Part shown: positions 1 through 5,375 of the stretch, piece by piece
Layout: every line of letters starts with the position of its first letter
How positions within the stretch are numbered: position 1 is the first letter of the stretch
The notes under the pieces: generated by a model
Told to the model about the DNA's origin: nothing
The model's input: only the letters and a program-made list of their open reading frames with translations
Database searches by the model: none
NCBI GenBank assembly: GCA_964618975.1
Contig: CAZUDI010000086.1
Span: 1 to 8,994 of the forward strand
Reading direction: 5' to 3'
Length of the DNA stretch: 8,994 nt
From: CAZUDI01 sp964618975
GTDB taxonomy: Bacteria > Desulfobacterota > Desulfomonilia > UBA1062
Made by a program: the position numbers and the translations under genes

Positions 1-2
1 TG

Positions 3-62
3 GGGGATCTCCCGGGGATCATGGAGCGCATCCTCGAAGAGGTGCTGCGGCCCTTCACCTGA
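3..62 (+). CDS. C-terminal tail of an unidentified protein (5' truncated by window)
   Basis: The first bases read as an open frame ending in TGA at 60-62, giving the tail GDLPGIMERILEEVLRPFT. The codons are G/C-rich at the third position like the genes downstream, so this is probably the real end of a plus-strand gene that starts outside the window. Nineteen residues are too few to assign a family. The tail is predicted amphipathic helix. A copy of the dispersed repeat begins about 17 bases after the stop. Confidence 0.5.
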   Translation, partial: GDLPGIMERILEEVLRPFT

Positions 63-78
63 AGGAAGGGCCGGTATC

Positions 79-150
79 GCTGGGGGCGGCATTTCCATGA
101 CGTTTTCAGCGGCAAGGAAGGACCAGGGCTTGCCTGGATTCATACCCATG
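79..150 (+). repeat. Dispersed intergenic repeat, copy A
   Basis: This stretch aligns with 3037-3110 over its whole length: roughly 42 of the first 60 aligned positions match without gaps, then a 2-base indel before the shared end CCCATG. Shared blocks include TGACGTTT, GCGGCA and CCAGGGC. The core CCAGG-GCTTG-CCTGG can fold as a 5-bp hairpin. It lies directly 3' of the gene ending at 62. No reading frame is conserved between copies, so it is not coding. Confidence 0.6.
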
Positions 151-244
151 GTGAAAGATTTGCTTGCTTTTTAAGATCAACGGTGTTACTTTTAATCCCG
201 TTGCTTTCATACCACACGACACAGCCCTTCATCGCGGGCGGAAT

Positions 245-249
245 GGAGG
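245..249 (+). promoter_or_regulatory. Ribosome binding site of the VOC gene
   Basis: GGAGG lies 6 bases before the ATG at 256 and fixes that ATG as the start. The 190-base gap upstream has an AT-rich patch (about 160-205), but I could not identify a convincing promoter in it. Confidence 0.7.
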
Positions 250-255
250 CGTCAC

Positions 256-825
256 ATGTTTGCATCGGGAGAGAAACACATCACGAGCCTGGATGTTCCG
301 GATCTACCTCCCGTGAGCCAGATCGGAATGGTGGTGCCGGATCTCGCGGAGGGTGTGCGTTTCTACCGGGCCTTCCTCGGCATACCGCGGTGGTACCGCA
401 CGGTGATCAAAGAGTGCCGCTACCGTTACCGAGACCGGCCCATCGACATCTTCCTCGACATCGCCGTGGGCTATTCGGGCCGCACCCAGGTGGAGCTCAT
501 TCAGGTCCATGGCAGTGACGACAACATCTACCATGCCCATCCGGGTGAGGCGGGCTTCGGATTCCACCACTTCGGCGTGGTGGTGGGCAACCTCGAGCAG
601 GCCCTCCGGTCCATGCTCGATCAGGGTTTCAATCCGCTGCAGGAGGGTGTGCTGCACTATGCCGGGGGCGGCAAGACCCGGGTGGCCTACCTCGATACCC
701 TCTCCAGGGCCGGGCTGATCCTGGAGCTCATCGAAACCAGGGCCTTCGGCCTCAACCTCGGCATGCCGGAGTGGTTCATCGGCCTCGGCCGGTTAACGGG
801 CGACACCCAACGCATGCATACATAA
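256..825 (+). CDS. VOC (glyoxalase/bleomycin resistance/dioxygenase) fold protein
   Basis: The 189-residue protein has two beta-alpha-beta-beta-beta modules typical of the vicinal oxygen chelate superfamily. The first strand is SQIGMVV (21-27) followed by LAEGVRFYRAFLG (30-42). The second module starts at FHHFGVVV (103-110) with LEQALRSMLDQGF after it. By internal pseudo-symmetry the likely metal ligands are Q22, E80 (QVELIQ), H105 and E157 (LILELIE), the set expected for glyoxalase I and methylmalonyl-CoA epimerase-like members. Gln replaces the more usual first His. Length suits a single-chain two-module VOC protein with extra residues at both ends. It is followed after 15 bases by the SDR gene, so the two are probably co-transcribed. 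The substrate is unknown; an isomerase, lyase or epimerase of an acyl-CoA or keto compound is possible but not demonstrated. Confidence 0.88.
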   Translation: MFASGEKHITSLDVPDLPPVSQIGMVVPDLAEGVRFYRAFLGIPRWYRTVIKECRYRYRDRPIDIFLDIAVGYSGRTQVELIQVHGSDDNIYHAHPGEAGFGFHHFGVVVGNLEQALRSMLDQGFNPLQEGVLHYAGGGKTRVAYLDTLSRAGLILELIETRAFGLNLGMPEWFIGLGRLTGDTQRMHT

Positions 826-832
826 AAGGAGG
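826..832 (+). promoter_or_regulatory. Ribosome binding site of the SDR gene
   Basis: AAGGAGG immediately follows the VOC stop codon (823-825) and lies 8 bases before the ATG at 841. This is a near-perfect Shine-Dalgarno sequence in the short gap between the two genes and supports an operon. Confidence 0.8.
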
Positions 833-840
833 GGCAGCAC

Positions 841-1674
841 ATGCAGGACTTCGCAGGCCGCATGATCTACCTGACCGGGGGCTCCAGCGGCATCGGCCTG
901 GAAATGGGCCGCATCTTCGTCGCCCAGGGCGCCGACGTGCTCCTCCTGGCACGCAATGCCCACAGGCTCGAGGAGGCAGCGCGTATCATGGAAAAATCCC
1001 GGCGGGACGCCCGGCAGAGGATCGGATACCTGCCTGTGGACGTGGCCAACCTCCCGGACGTCGAGCAGAAGATGGCGCGGGCACTGGCCGAATACGGCGC
1101 CCCCGACATCCTCATCAACAGCGCCGGGATCAACAAGTATGCGGACCACTTCGCGAACATCACCCATGCGATGTTCGACGAGGTCATGCAGATCAATCTC
1201 TACGGGCCGCGCAACATGATCCACACCCTGCTGCCCGCCATGCAGCCGAAGAAGGGGCACATCGTGATCCTGTCTTCGGCCGCCGGGCTCTTCGGGATGT
1301 TCGGCTACACGGTCTACGGGACGTCCAAGGCGGCGCTCCTGGGGCTGGCCGACAGCCTGCGCTACGAGCTGAAACCCCTGGGCATGAAGCTCACCGTGGT
1401 CTGCCCCCCGGAGGTCGACACCCCCATGAACATCGACGAGGCCAAGACCCTGCCGCCGGAGGGCCGGGCCGTCAAGAACCTGGCCGGCATCATGCTGACC
1501 CCCGAGGAAGCGGCCCGCGTCATCGTCAAGGCCATCGCCAGAGGGCAGTACTTTTTCATCCCCGGGGTTCTCACGCGTTTCCTCTATCTCCTGCATCGCT
1601 TGAGCAACGGGTGGGCCACCCGGATGACCTCCGATGCCGTCATCCGGGTGGCCCGCTGGAAAATGGGAAAATAA
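841..1674 (+). CDS. Short-chain dehydrogenase/reductase, 3-ketodihydrosphingosine reductase-like
   Basis: This 277-residue protein is a classical SDR. The nucleotide-binding motif TGGSSGIG is at 12-19, ARN (37-39) after the second strand suggests NADP(H), NSAG is at 93-96, and the catalytic residues are N119, S146, Y159 and K163 (YGTSK). The TGGSSGIG start, the FGYTVYGTSKAAL stretch, PPEVDTP near 200, and a hydrophobic C-terminal segment (about 236-258) followed by a basic tail match the layout I recall for eukaryotic KDSR, including its YPPDTDTP motif. KDSR reduces the 3-keto group of 3-ketodihydrosphingosine in sphingolipid synthesis. Here the substrate could instead be another long-chain beta-keto lipid. 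The hydrophobic tail suggests the inner face of the membrane. It lies between a VOC gene and a DUF362 gene. No serine palmitoyltransferase is visible in the window, so a sphingolipid role is only a suggestion. Confidence 0.88.
   Translation: MQDFAGRMIYLTGGSSGIGLEMGRIFVAQGADVLLLARNAHRLEEAARIMEKSRRDARQRIGYLPVDVANLPDVEQKMARALAEYGAPDILINSAGINKYADHFANITHAMFDEVMQINLYGPRNMIHTLLPAMQPKKGHIVILSSAAGLFGMFGYTVYGTSKAALLGLADSLRYELKPLGMKLTVVCPPEVDTPMNIDEAKTLPPEGRAVKNLAGIMLTPEEAARVIVKAIARGQYFFIPGVLTRFLYLLHRLSNGWATRMTSDAVIRVARWKMGK
1610..1657 (+). repeat. Perfect 16-bp inverted repeat at the 3' end of the SDR gene
   Basis: GGGCCACCCGGATGAC (1613-1628) is followed by a 10-base loop (1629-1638) and its exact reverse complement (1639-1654). 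In RNA the stem extends by U-G (1612/1655), G-C (1611/1656) and G-U (1610/1657) pairs. It is inside the coding sequence, ending about 17 bases before the stop codon. There is no T-tract after it, so it is not a standard intrinsic terminator. It may protect the 3' end of the upstream message, pause polymerase or tune expression of the downstream DUF362 gene. Confidence 0.8.
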
Positions 1675-1732
1675 GGTGTTACCACTGGCACAGCGAGCGC
1701 ACACATGCACGTTAGAGACGGCATGTCGCTAA

Positions 1733-1738
1733 AGGAGG
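1733..1738 (+). promoter_or_regulatory. Ribosome binding site deciding the DUF362 start
   Basis: AGGAGG directly abuts an ATG at 1739 and lies 6 bases before a second in-frame ATG at 1745. Normal spacing favours 1745, which removes two residues (Met-Ile) from the longest frame. Confidence 0.75.
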
Positions 1739-1744
1739 ATGATT

Positions 1745-3034
1745 ATGGCGGAAGATCGGTGGGTTCTGCTGCGAAGGGTTGACAGTTACGATCCACTCAA
1801 GATGCGCGCGGTGGTGCAGGAGGGCTTCGAGCTGCTCGGCCGCAAGCCTCAGGGCCGGGTGCTGATCAAGCCCAACGTGGTCTTTGCCAACAAGGTCTAC
1901 TCGCAGCACGCCTTCACCCATCCCGAGCTGGTGGGGGTGGTGGCGGACAGGGTGCGGGACTTTCCCGGGATCACGGACCTCACGGTCGGCGAATCGGGCG
2001 GCTTCGCCATCCCCACGCGCCTGAACTTCAAGGAGGCCGGCTACTATGAAATGGGCCTCCGCCACCAGGTCCCCGTCATCGACTTCAACGAGGACCCCTA
2101 TAAGAAGGTGACCCTCGAAAAGGGCCGCTTCCACAAGACGCTTTTGTGCCCGCGCCTGATCCACGAGGCAGACTTCAAGATCTGGATGCCCAAGCTCAAG
2201 TTCCACATCTGCTGCGAGATCACCAATGCGCTGAAGCTCAACATCGGCAGCCTGCTCCACAAGGAGCGCATGCTCTTTCACGACGACCGGCTCAACGACA
2301 AGATCGTGGACGTCCTGGAGATCGGCTATCCCGATCTGATCGTCACCGACGCCATCACCATCGGCCACGGCTTCGAGTCCTGCGCCAAGCCCTTTCATCT
2401 GGGGGTGGTGCTGATCAGCAACGACCCCCTGGCGGCGGACGTCGTGGCGGCCCAGATCCTGGGGTATAAACCGCAGGACGTGCACCACCTGCGGATCGCC
2501 TCCGAACGGGGCTACGGCCCCATCGACCCGGAGACGGTAAAGGTGCTGGGGGATGTGGGCATCGCCGAGCTCGCGGAGAAAACCTCCGGGATCGTCAGCC
2601 AGTTCCAGGACATGCAGAAACTGGACACGAAGATCCGCTTCTACGAGGGCATCGGGCCCCACACAAACGAGATCTGCTACGGGGGGTGCATGGCCGCGGT
2701 CAAGGGCAGCCTGGGCACCATCGACGCCCGCCGGCCGGGCTCGCTCAAGAATGCCCGTGAGGGCGCGATCGTCACCGGCATCTACGAAGGGGATGTGGAT
2801 GCGGGCGAGGGAGTGTGCCTGCTCATCGGCGACTGCACCGAGGTCAAAGGCACGATCCGCGCCAGAAAGATCAAAAAGGTCAAGGGCTGCCCCATCGGGG
2901 CGGTCAAGCTCACGAGCGTGCTGCCCTTTGTCTTCGGCATGTCTTCTCCCATGTTCGACATCCGGGATGTGCCCCTGGTGGTGCTCAACACCATCGAGAA
3001 GACGCTCAACAAGGTCCGGCACGGGGCCCTGTAA
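1745..3034 (+). CDS. DUF362 domain-containing protein with C-terminal cysteine cluster
   Basis: The 429-residue protein carries DUF362 hallmarks: GRVLIKPNVV near the N-terminus, a central PKLKFHICCEITNALKLNIG stretch, and an LIVTDAITIGHG region followed by a conserved NDPLAADVVAA segment. The C-terminal part holds C311-x3-C315, C358, C364 (GDC) and C382 (KGCP). These could bind a metal or Fe-S cluster, but the spacing is not that of a classical CxxCxxCxxxC ferredoxin, which some DUF362 proteins carry. There is no signal peptide or transmembrane segment, so it is probably cytoplasmic. The biochemical role of most DUF362 proteins is unknown; an Fe-S or redox role is often presumed. A 70-base gap follows the SDR gene and contains no obvious terminator or promoter, so it may belong to the same operon. 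Spacing from the Shine-Dalgarno decided the start. Confidence 0.88.
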   Translation: MAEDRWVLLRRVDSYDPLKMRAVVQEGFELLGRKPQGRVLIKPNVVFANKVYSQHAFTHPELVGVVADRVRDFPGITDLTVGESGGFAIPTRLNFKEAGYYEMGLRHQVPVIDFNEDPYKKVTLEKGRFHKTLLCPRLIHEADFKIWMPKLKFHICCEITNALKLNIGSLLHKERMLFHDDRLNDKIVDVLEIGYPDLIVTDAITIGHGFESCAKPFHLGVVLISNDPLAADVVAAQILGYKPQDVHHLRIASERGYGPIDPETVKVLGDVGIAELAEKTSGIVSQFQDMQKLDTKIRFYEGIGPHTNEICYGGCMAAVKGSLGTIDARRPGSLKNAREGAIVTGIYEGDVDAGEGVCLLIGDCTEVKGTIRARKIKKVKGCPIGAVKLTSVLPFVFGMSSPMFDIRDVPLVVLNTIEKTLNKVRHGAL

Positions 3035-3036
3035 GC

Positions 3037-3110
3037 GCCTGGGGCCGCATGCCCTTGACGTTTGCGGCGGCAGGGAGAATCCAGGGCCTGCCCGGGGGTT
3101 CCTGCCCATG
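3037..3110 (+). repeat. Dispersed intergenic repeat, copy B
   Basis: It begins two bases after the DUF362 stop and aligns with copy A (79-150), both in the same orientation relative to the preceding gene. Its last 20 bases (3091-3110) match the fragment at 6713-6732 at 18 of 20 positions when that fragment is read on the minus strand. The core CCAGGGCCTGCCCGG is an imperfect palindrome. Confidence 0.6.
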
Positions 3111-3148
3111 ATTTCGACGGCGGGCAGGTGATTGCATGACGAGAGGGG

Positions 3149-3181
3149 CGGCAGTCCGCAGCCGGGGGCTGCGGACTGCCG
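3149..3181 (+). repeat. 15-bp perfect hairpin downstream of DUF362
   Basis: CGGCAGTCCGCAGCC (3149-3163) is followed by a GGG loop and the exact reverse complement (3167-3181). It starts 115 bases after the DUF362 stop. There is no T-tract, so it is not a canonical intrinsic terminator, but its stability suggests a role in 3'-end formation or message protection for the upstream operon. Confidence 0.7.
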
Positions 3182-3442
3182 GGGGCGCGGGGAGGCCGAC
3201 ACGCCCGGTCCTGCGACCGCCCCCGGCAATCCGGGTGCGCCCCCTTCCGGGAATGAGCCGCCCTTCGCGGTCTCAGGCCGGGAGCCGGGGCCTGTCCGGG
3301 GGGTCATCCCGCTGAGGGAAACGACCCTGTCGAGGTCTCCTGATCCCGTGCGTCCATACCCCCATCTTACGCAGATCCCTCTCCCCTGTCTGACTCACGC
3401 TCCGGTGAGATAAAAAAGAGAATAATCTTCAAATAATATGCC

Positions 3443-3471
3443 TTGATCTTTTTAGGCTTACGATATATGTT
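3443..3471 (+). promoter_or_regulatory. Candidate sigma-70-type promoter for the structured RNA
   Basis: In an AT-rich island unlike its surroundings, TTGATC (3443-3448) and TATGTT (3466-3471) are separated by 17 bases. Each box matches consensus at about four of six positions. Initiation would fall near 3478, giving a transcript of roughly 165 nt ending at the terminator at 3641. An overlapping TATATG (3464-3469) is an alternative -10. Confidence 0.4.
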
Positions 3472-3477
3472 TCTATC

Positions 3478-3641
3478 CATAAGAACAGCGGGGCATAACC
3501 CATGCGCATGACAGTGAGATACGAGAAGGTCTTCTCCTGGTGCCTGCCTCTCAAGTCCGGGGCAGGGGGGGCGGTTCACTGTCGGTGACGGTGTCTGAGG
3601 GCGCCAAAGGGCCGTGGGCGGAACATGCCCACGGTTTTTTT
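3478..3641 (+). ncRNA. Candidate structured RNA (sRNA or regulatory leader) with three-way junction
   Basis: Three helices nest as a three-way junction. P1 is GACAGTGA (3510-3517) with TCACTGTC (3576-3583). P2 is GAGAA (3523-3527) with TTCTC (3532-3536), loop GGTC. P3 is CCTGCCTC (3543-3550) with GGGGCAGG (3559-3566), loop TCAAGTCC, with one G-U pair. An alternative helix GGTGCC (3539-3544) with GGCGCC (3600-3605, one G-U) would overlap P3, so two conformations are possible. An intrinsic terminator follows. I compared it by memory with TPP, purine, GEMM, Moco, SAH, ZTP, cobalamin, 6S and SRP RNAs and found no match. It could be a free sRNA or a terminator-controlled leader for the TRAP genes 184 bases downstream. 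Its boundaries are inferred from the candidate promoter and the terminator. Confidence 0.45.
3612..3641 (+). terminator. Intrinsic (Rho-independent) terminator
   Basis: CCGTGGGC (3612-3619), a 7-base loop and GCCCACGG (3627-3634) form a perfect 8-bp GC-rich stem followed by seven T (3635-3641). No protein gene ends nearby, so it terminates either a small RNA or a leader transcript upstream of the transporter genes. Confidence 0.88.
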
Positions 3642-3647
3642 ATGGAT

Positions 3648-3710
3648 CAGGGGTATGCACCTCAGGGCAAGCCCGAGGCCCCTGCCCGTCGCTGCAAGCG
3701 GCGGGGAATT
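3648..3710 (-). repeat. Dispersed intergenic repeat, copy C (inverted)
   Basis: Read on the minus strand this segment aligns with copy A over about 60 bases: it shares GGGCTTGCC, GCATACCC versus TCATACCC, and a weaker CAGCG/GCGGAAT-like remainder. Its core folds as CTC-GGGC-TT-GCCC-GAG with one bulged base. Orientation is opposite to copies A and B. It sits just after the terminator and upstream of the TRAP operon. Confidence 0.5.
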
Positions 3711-3805
3711 TGGCCCATAACGCTTAGAGATTCATCCCGGCCTTCAGGCCCCAGGAACAAGGGGGACTCATCCGGGATTAAGATGACGTGATGCAGATGA
3801 AGAAA

Positions 3806-3814
3806 GGGAGGAGG
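3806..3814 (+). promoter_or_regulatory. Ribosome binding site of the TRAP binding-protein gene
   Basis: GGGAGGAGG lies 10 bases before the ATG at 3825, slightly longer than the ideal spacing but the only strong site in the area. I could not identify a convincing promoter between the terminator at 3641 and this site. Confidence 0.65.
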
Positions 3815-3824
3815 ACTTAAAGCT

Positions 3825-4859
3825 ATGCGAAGATCTGTGCGTGTTTATCCCATGTTGATGATGGCCTTGCTGGTGCTGGCCGCCGGCCAACCGGTCCTGG
3901 CGGCCAAACCGATCACGCTTACCTATGCCAATTTCCCCCCGGCACCGACCTTTCCCTGTGTGCAGATGGAGCACTGGAAACAGGAGGTGGAGCAGAGGAC
4001 CGAGGGCCGTCTGGTGATCCAGACCTTCCCGGGGGGCACCCTTTTAGGGGCCAAGAACATGTTCGACGGCGTCGTGATGGGCCAGGCCGATATCGGATGT
4101 CTGGCCATGTCGTATCATCCGGGACGCTTCCCCCTGGCCGAGGCGGTGGACCTGCCGCACGGGTGGCCCAATGCCGAGGTGGCCAGCCTCACCCTCATGG
4201 ACCTCTTCGCCAAGTACCACCCGGAATCCTTTGCCAAGGTCAAGGTGCTCACCCTGTTTACCTGCCCGCCGGCCAACATCATGTCCATCGCCCCGGTTCG
4301 CGCCCTCGCCGACCTTAAGGGCCTGGAAATCCGCGCCGCCGGCACCGGGGTGCGCATCTTTGAACTGCTGGGGGCCAGCCCCATCGGCATGCCGCAGTCG
4401 GATGTGCCCGATGCCCTGCACAAGAAGGTGATCAAGGGCATGGCCTCTTCCCTGGAGGTCATGCAGGACTTCAACTACGCCGAATACTGCCGCTATATCA
4501 CCATGACCAATCTGCAGGTGGTCTCCTTCGCCGTGGTGATGAACCGTAAGCGCTGGGAGGCCCTGCCGGACGATATCAAGGCGATCCTGGATCAGCTGGG
4601 CCGTGAGCAGGCGCAGTGGACCGGCCGCTATGTGGATGCGCACGTGGATCAGGCGGTTGCCTGGTCGAAAGCGACCTATCAGGTGGAGGTGCTCACGCTG
4701 CCCCCCGAGGATCAGGCGCAGATGCATGCGCTCCTGAAACCCCTGATCGACGACTATATCGCGCGAACCCGCTCCCAGGTCCCCTCCGAGGATATCATCA
4801 GGGACATCCAGGCGCTGAAGGACACGTACAGCGCTGTCCCGGCCGCCCCGGCCCCATGA
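3825..4859 (+). CDS. dctP: TRAP transporter periplasmic substrate-binding protein, DctP family
   Basis: The 344-residue protein begins with a signal peptide (basic MRRSVRVYP, hydrophobic 10-21, probable cleavage after VLA-A near 26-27), so it is exported. The mature part starts ITLTYANFPP and shows DctP features: WKQEVEQRTEGRLVIQTFPGGTLLG (51-75), FDGVVMGQADIG (80-91), and LKGLEIRAAG (164-173), where R170 matches the conserved arginine that pairs with a substrate carboxylate in most TRAP binding proteins. The C-terminal half has the usual VVMNRKRWEALPDDIKAIL stretch. It ends in a short Ala/Pro tail. It delivers ligand to the DctQ/DctM pair encoded next. The ligand is likely an organic acid or related anion, but the subfamily does not let me name it. 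Confidence 0.93.
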   Translation: MRRSVRVYPMLMMALLVLAAGQPVLAAKPITLTYANFPPAPTFPCVQMEHWKQEVEQRTEGRLVIQTFPGGTLLGAKNMFDGVVMGQADIGCLAMSYHPGRFPLAEAVDLPHGWPNAEVASLTLMDLFAKYHPESFAKVKVLTLFTCPPANIMSIAPVRALADLKGLEIRAAGTGVRIFELLGASPIGMPQSDVPDALHKKVIKGMASSLEVMQDFNYAEYCRYITMTNLQVVSFAVVMNRKRWEALPDDIKAILDQLGREQAQWTGRYVDAHVDQAVAWSKATYQVEVLTLPPEDQAQMHALLKPLIDDYIARTRSQVPSEDIIRDIQALKDTYSAVPAAPAP

Positions 4860-4880
4860 TGCCCACCGGACAGGGAAACC

Positions 4881-5375
4881 ATGCTTGAAAGACTCGCAAG
4901 GCTGAGCCTGATGCTCAACCGCTTGCTGGCGGCAATCGCCGGGGTGGTCCTGGTGGGGATGATGGCGCTGGCCTGCGCCAATGTCGGGCTGCGCTTTTGC
5001 GGGTATCCGCTGAAGGGCACCTTCGAGATGATGGGGTTTCTGGGTGCGATCGTGGCCGCCTTTGCCCTGGGCAAGACCCAGATCAGCCGTGAGCACATCG
5101 CCGTGGATGTCCTGGTGCGCCTGTTTCCGCCCCGGCTCAGACGCCTGGCCGGCAGTGTCAACGATCTGATCGGCATGCTGTTCTTCATCATCGCCGCCTG
5201 GCAGAGCGCCCGCTGGGGGCTCAATCTGCAGCGCGTGCACGAGGTCTCCGAGACGCTGCGCATCGTCTCCTATCCCTTTGTCTACGGTGTCGCTCTGGGG
5301 TGCGTGATGATCGCCCTGGTCTTCCTGGTGGACCTGCTGAAGACGGCGCTATCGTCAAGAAAGGCGGACACATGA
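4881..5375 (+). CDS. dctQ: TRAP transporter small permease subunit, DctQ family
   Basis: The 164-residue protein has four predicted membrane segments (about 14-35, 48-66, 91-112 and 128-152). Family features include CANVGLRF after the first segment, the E-M-M-G-F-L-G stretch at the second and KTQISREHIAVDVL after it. It forms the small membrane subunit that pairs with DctM. The start is 21 bases after the binding-protein stop with only a weak Shine-Dalgarno (CAGGGA), and the 3' end overlaps dctM by ATGA, which indicates translational coupling. Confidence 0.92.
   Translation: MLERLARLSLMLNRLLAAIAGVVLVGMMALACANVGLRFCGYPLKGTFEMMGFLGAIVAAFALGKTQISREHIAVDVLVRLFPPRLRRLAGSVNDLIGMLFFIIAAWQSARWGLNLQRVHEVSETLRIVSYPFVYGVALGCVMIALVFLVDLLKTALSSRKADT

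Larger units (their letters stand above)
3035..3824. other. Long intergenic region without a convincing protein gene
   Basis: About 790 bases separate DUF362 from the TRAP operon. Open frames here, including a 93-codon plus-strand frame from 3132 and a 70-codon minus-strand frame over 3367-3579, have low-complexity Pro/Gly/Arg-rich or mixed compositions, no ribosome binding site and no recognisable domain. The region instead contains two repeat copies, a strong hairpin, an AT-rich promoter-like patch, a candidate structured RNA and a terminator, listed separately. Between 3182 and 3400 I see only GC-rich sequence with small weak hairpins. Confidence 0.7.

Noticed and set aside
1712..3307. A 531-codon open frame on the minus strand opposite DUF362
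   Set aside because: It is antisense to a clear DUF362 gene and is a product of high GC content at third positions. The translation is rich in His, Asp, Val and Arg and shows no domain.
3132..3413. A 93-codon plus-strand frame in the long intergenic region
   Set aside because: It has no ribosome binding site, begins inside the flank of the 15-bp hairpin, and is a Pro/Gly/Arg-rich low-complexity translation with no homology I recognise.
3710..3727. Possible sigma-54 promoter (TTGGCC...GCTT) upstream of the TRAP operon
   Set aside because: The GG and GC dinucleotides are 8 bases apart, not the required 10.
4044..5240. A 398-codon minus-strand frame opposite dctP and dctQ
   Set aside because: It is antisense to two well-supported TRAP genes, with His/Gln/Gly-rich shadow composition and no motif.
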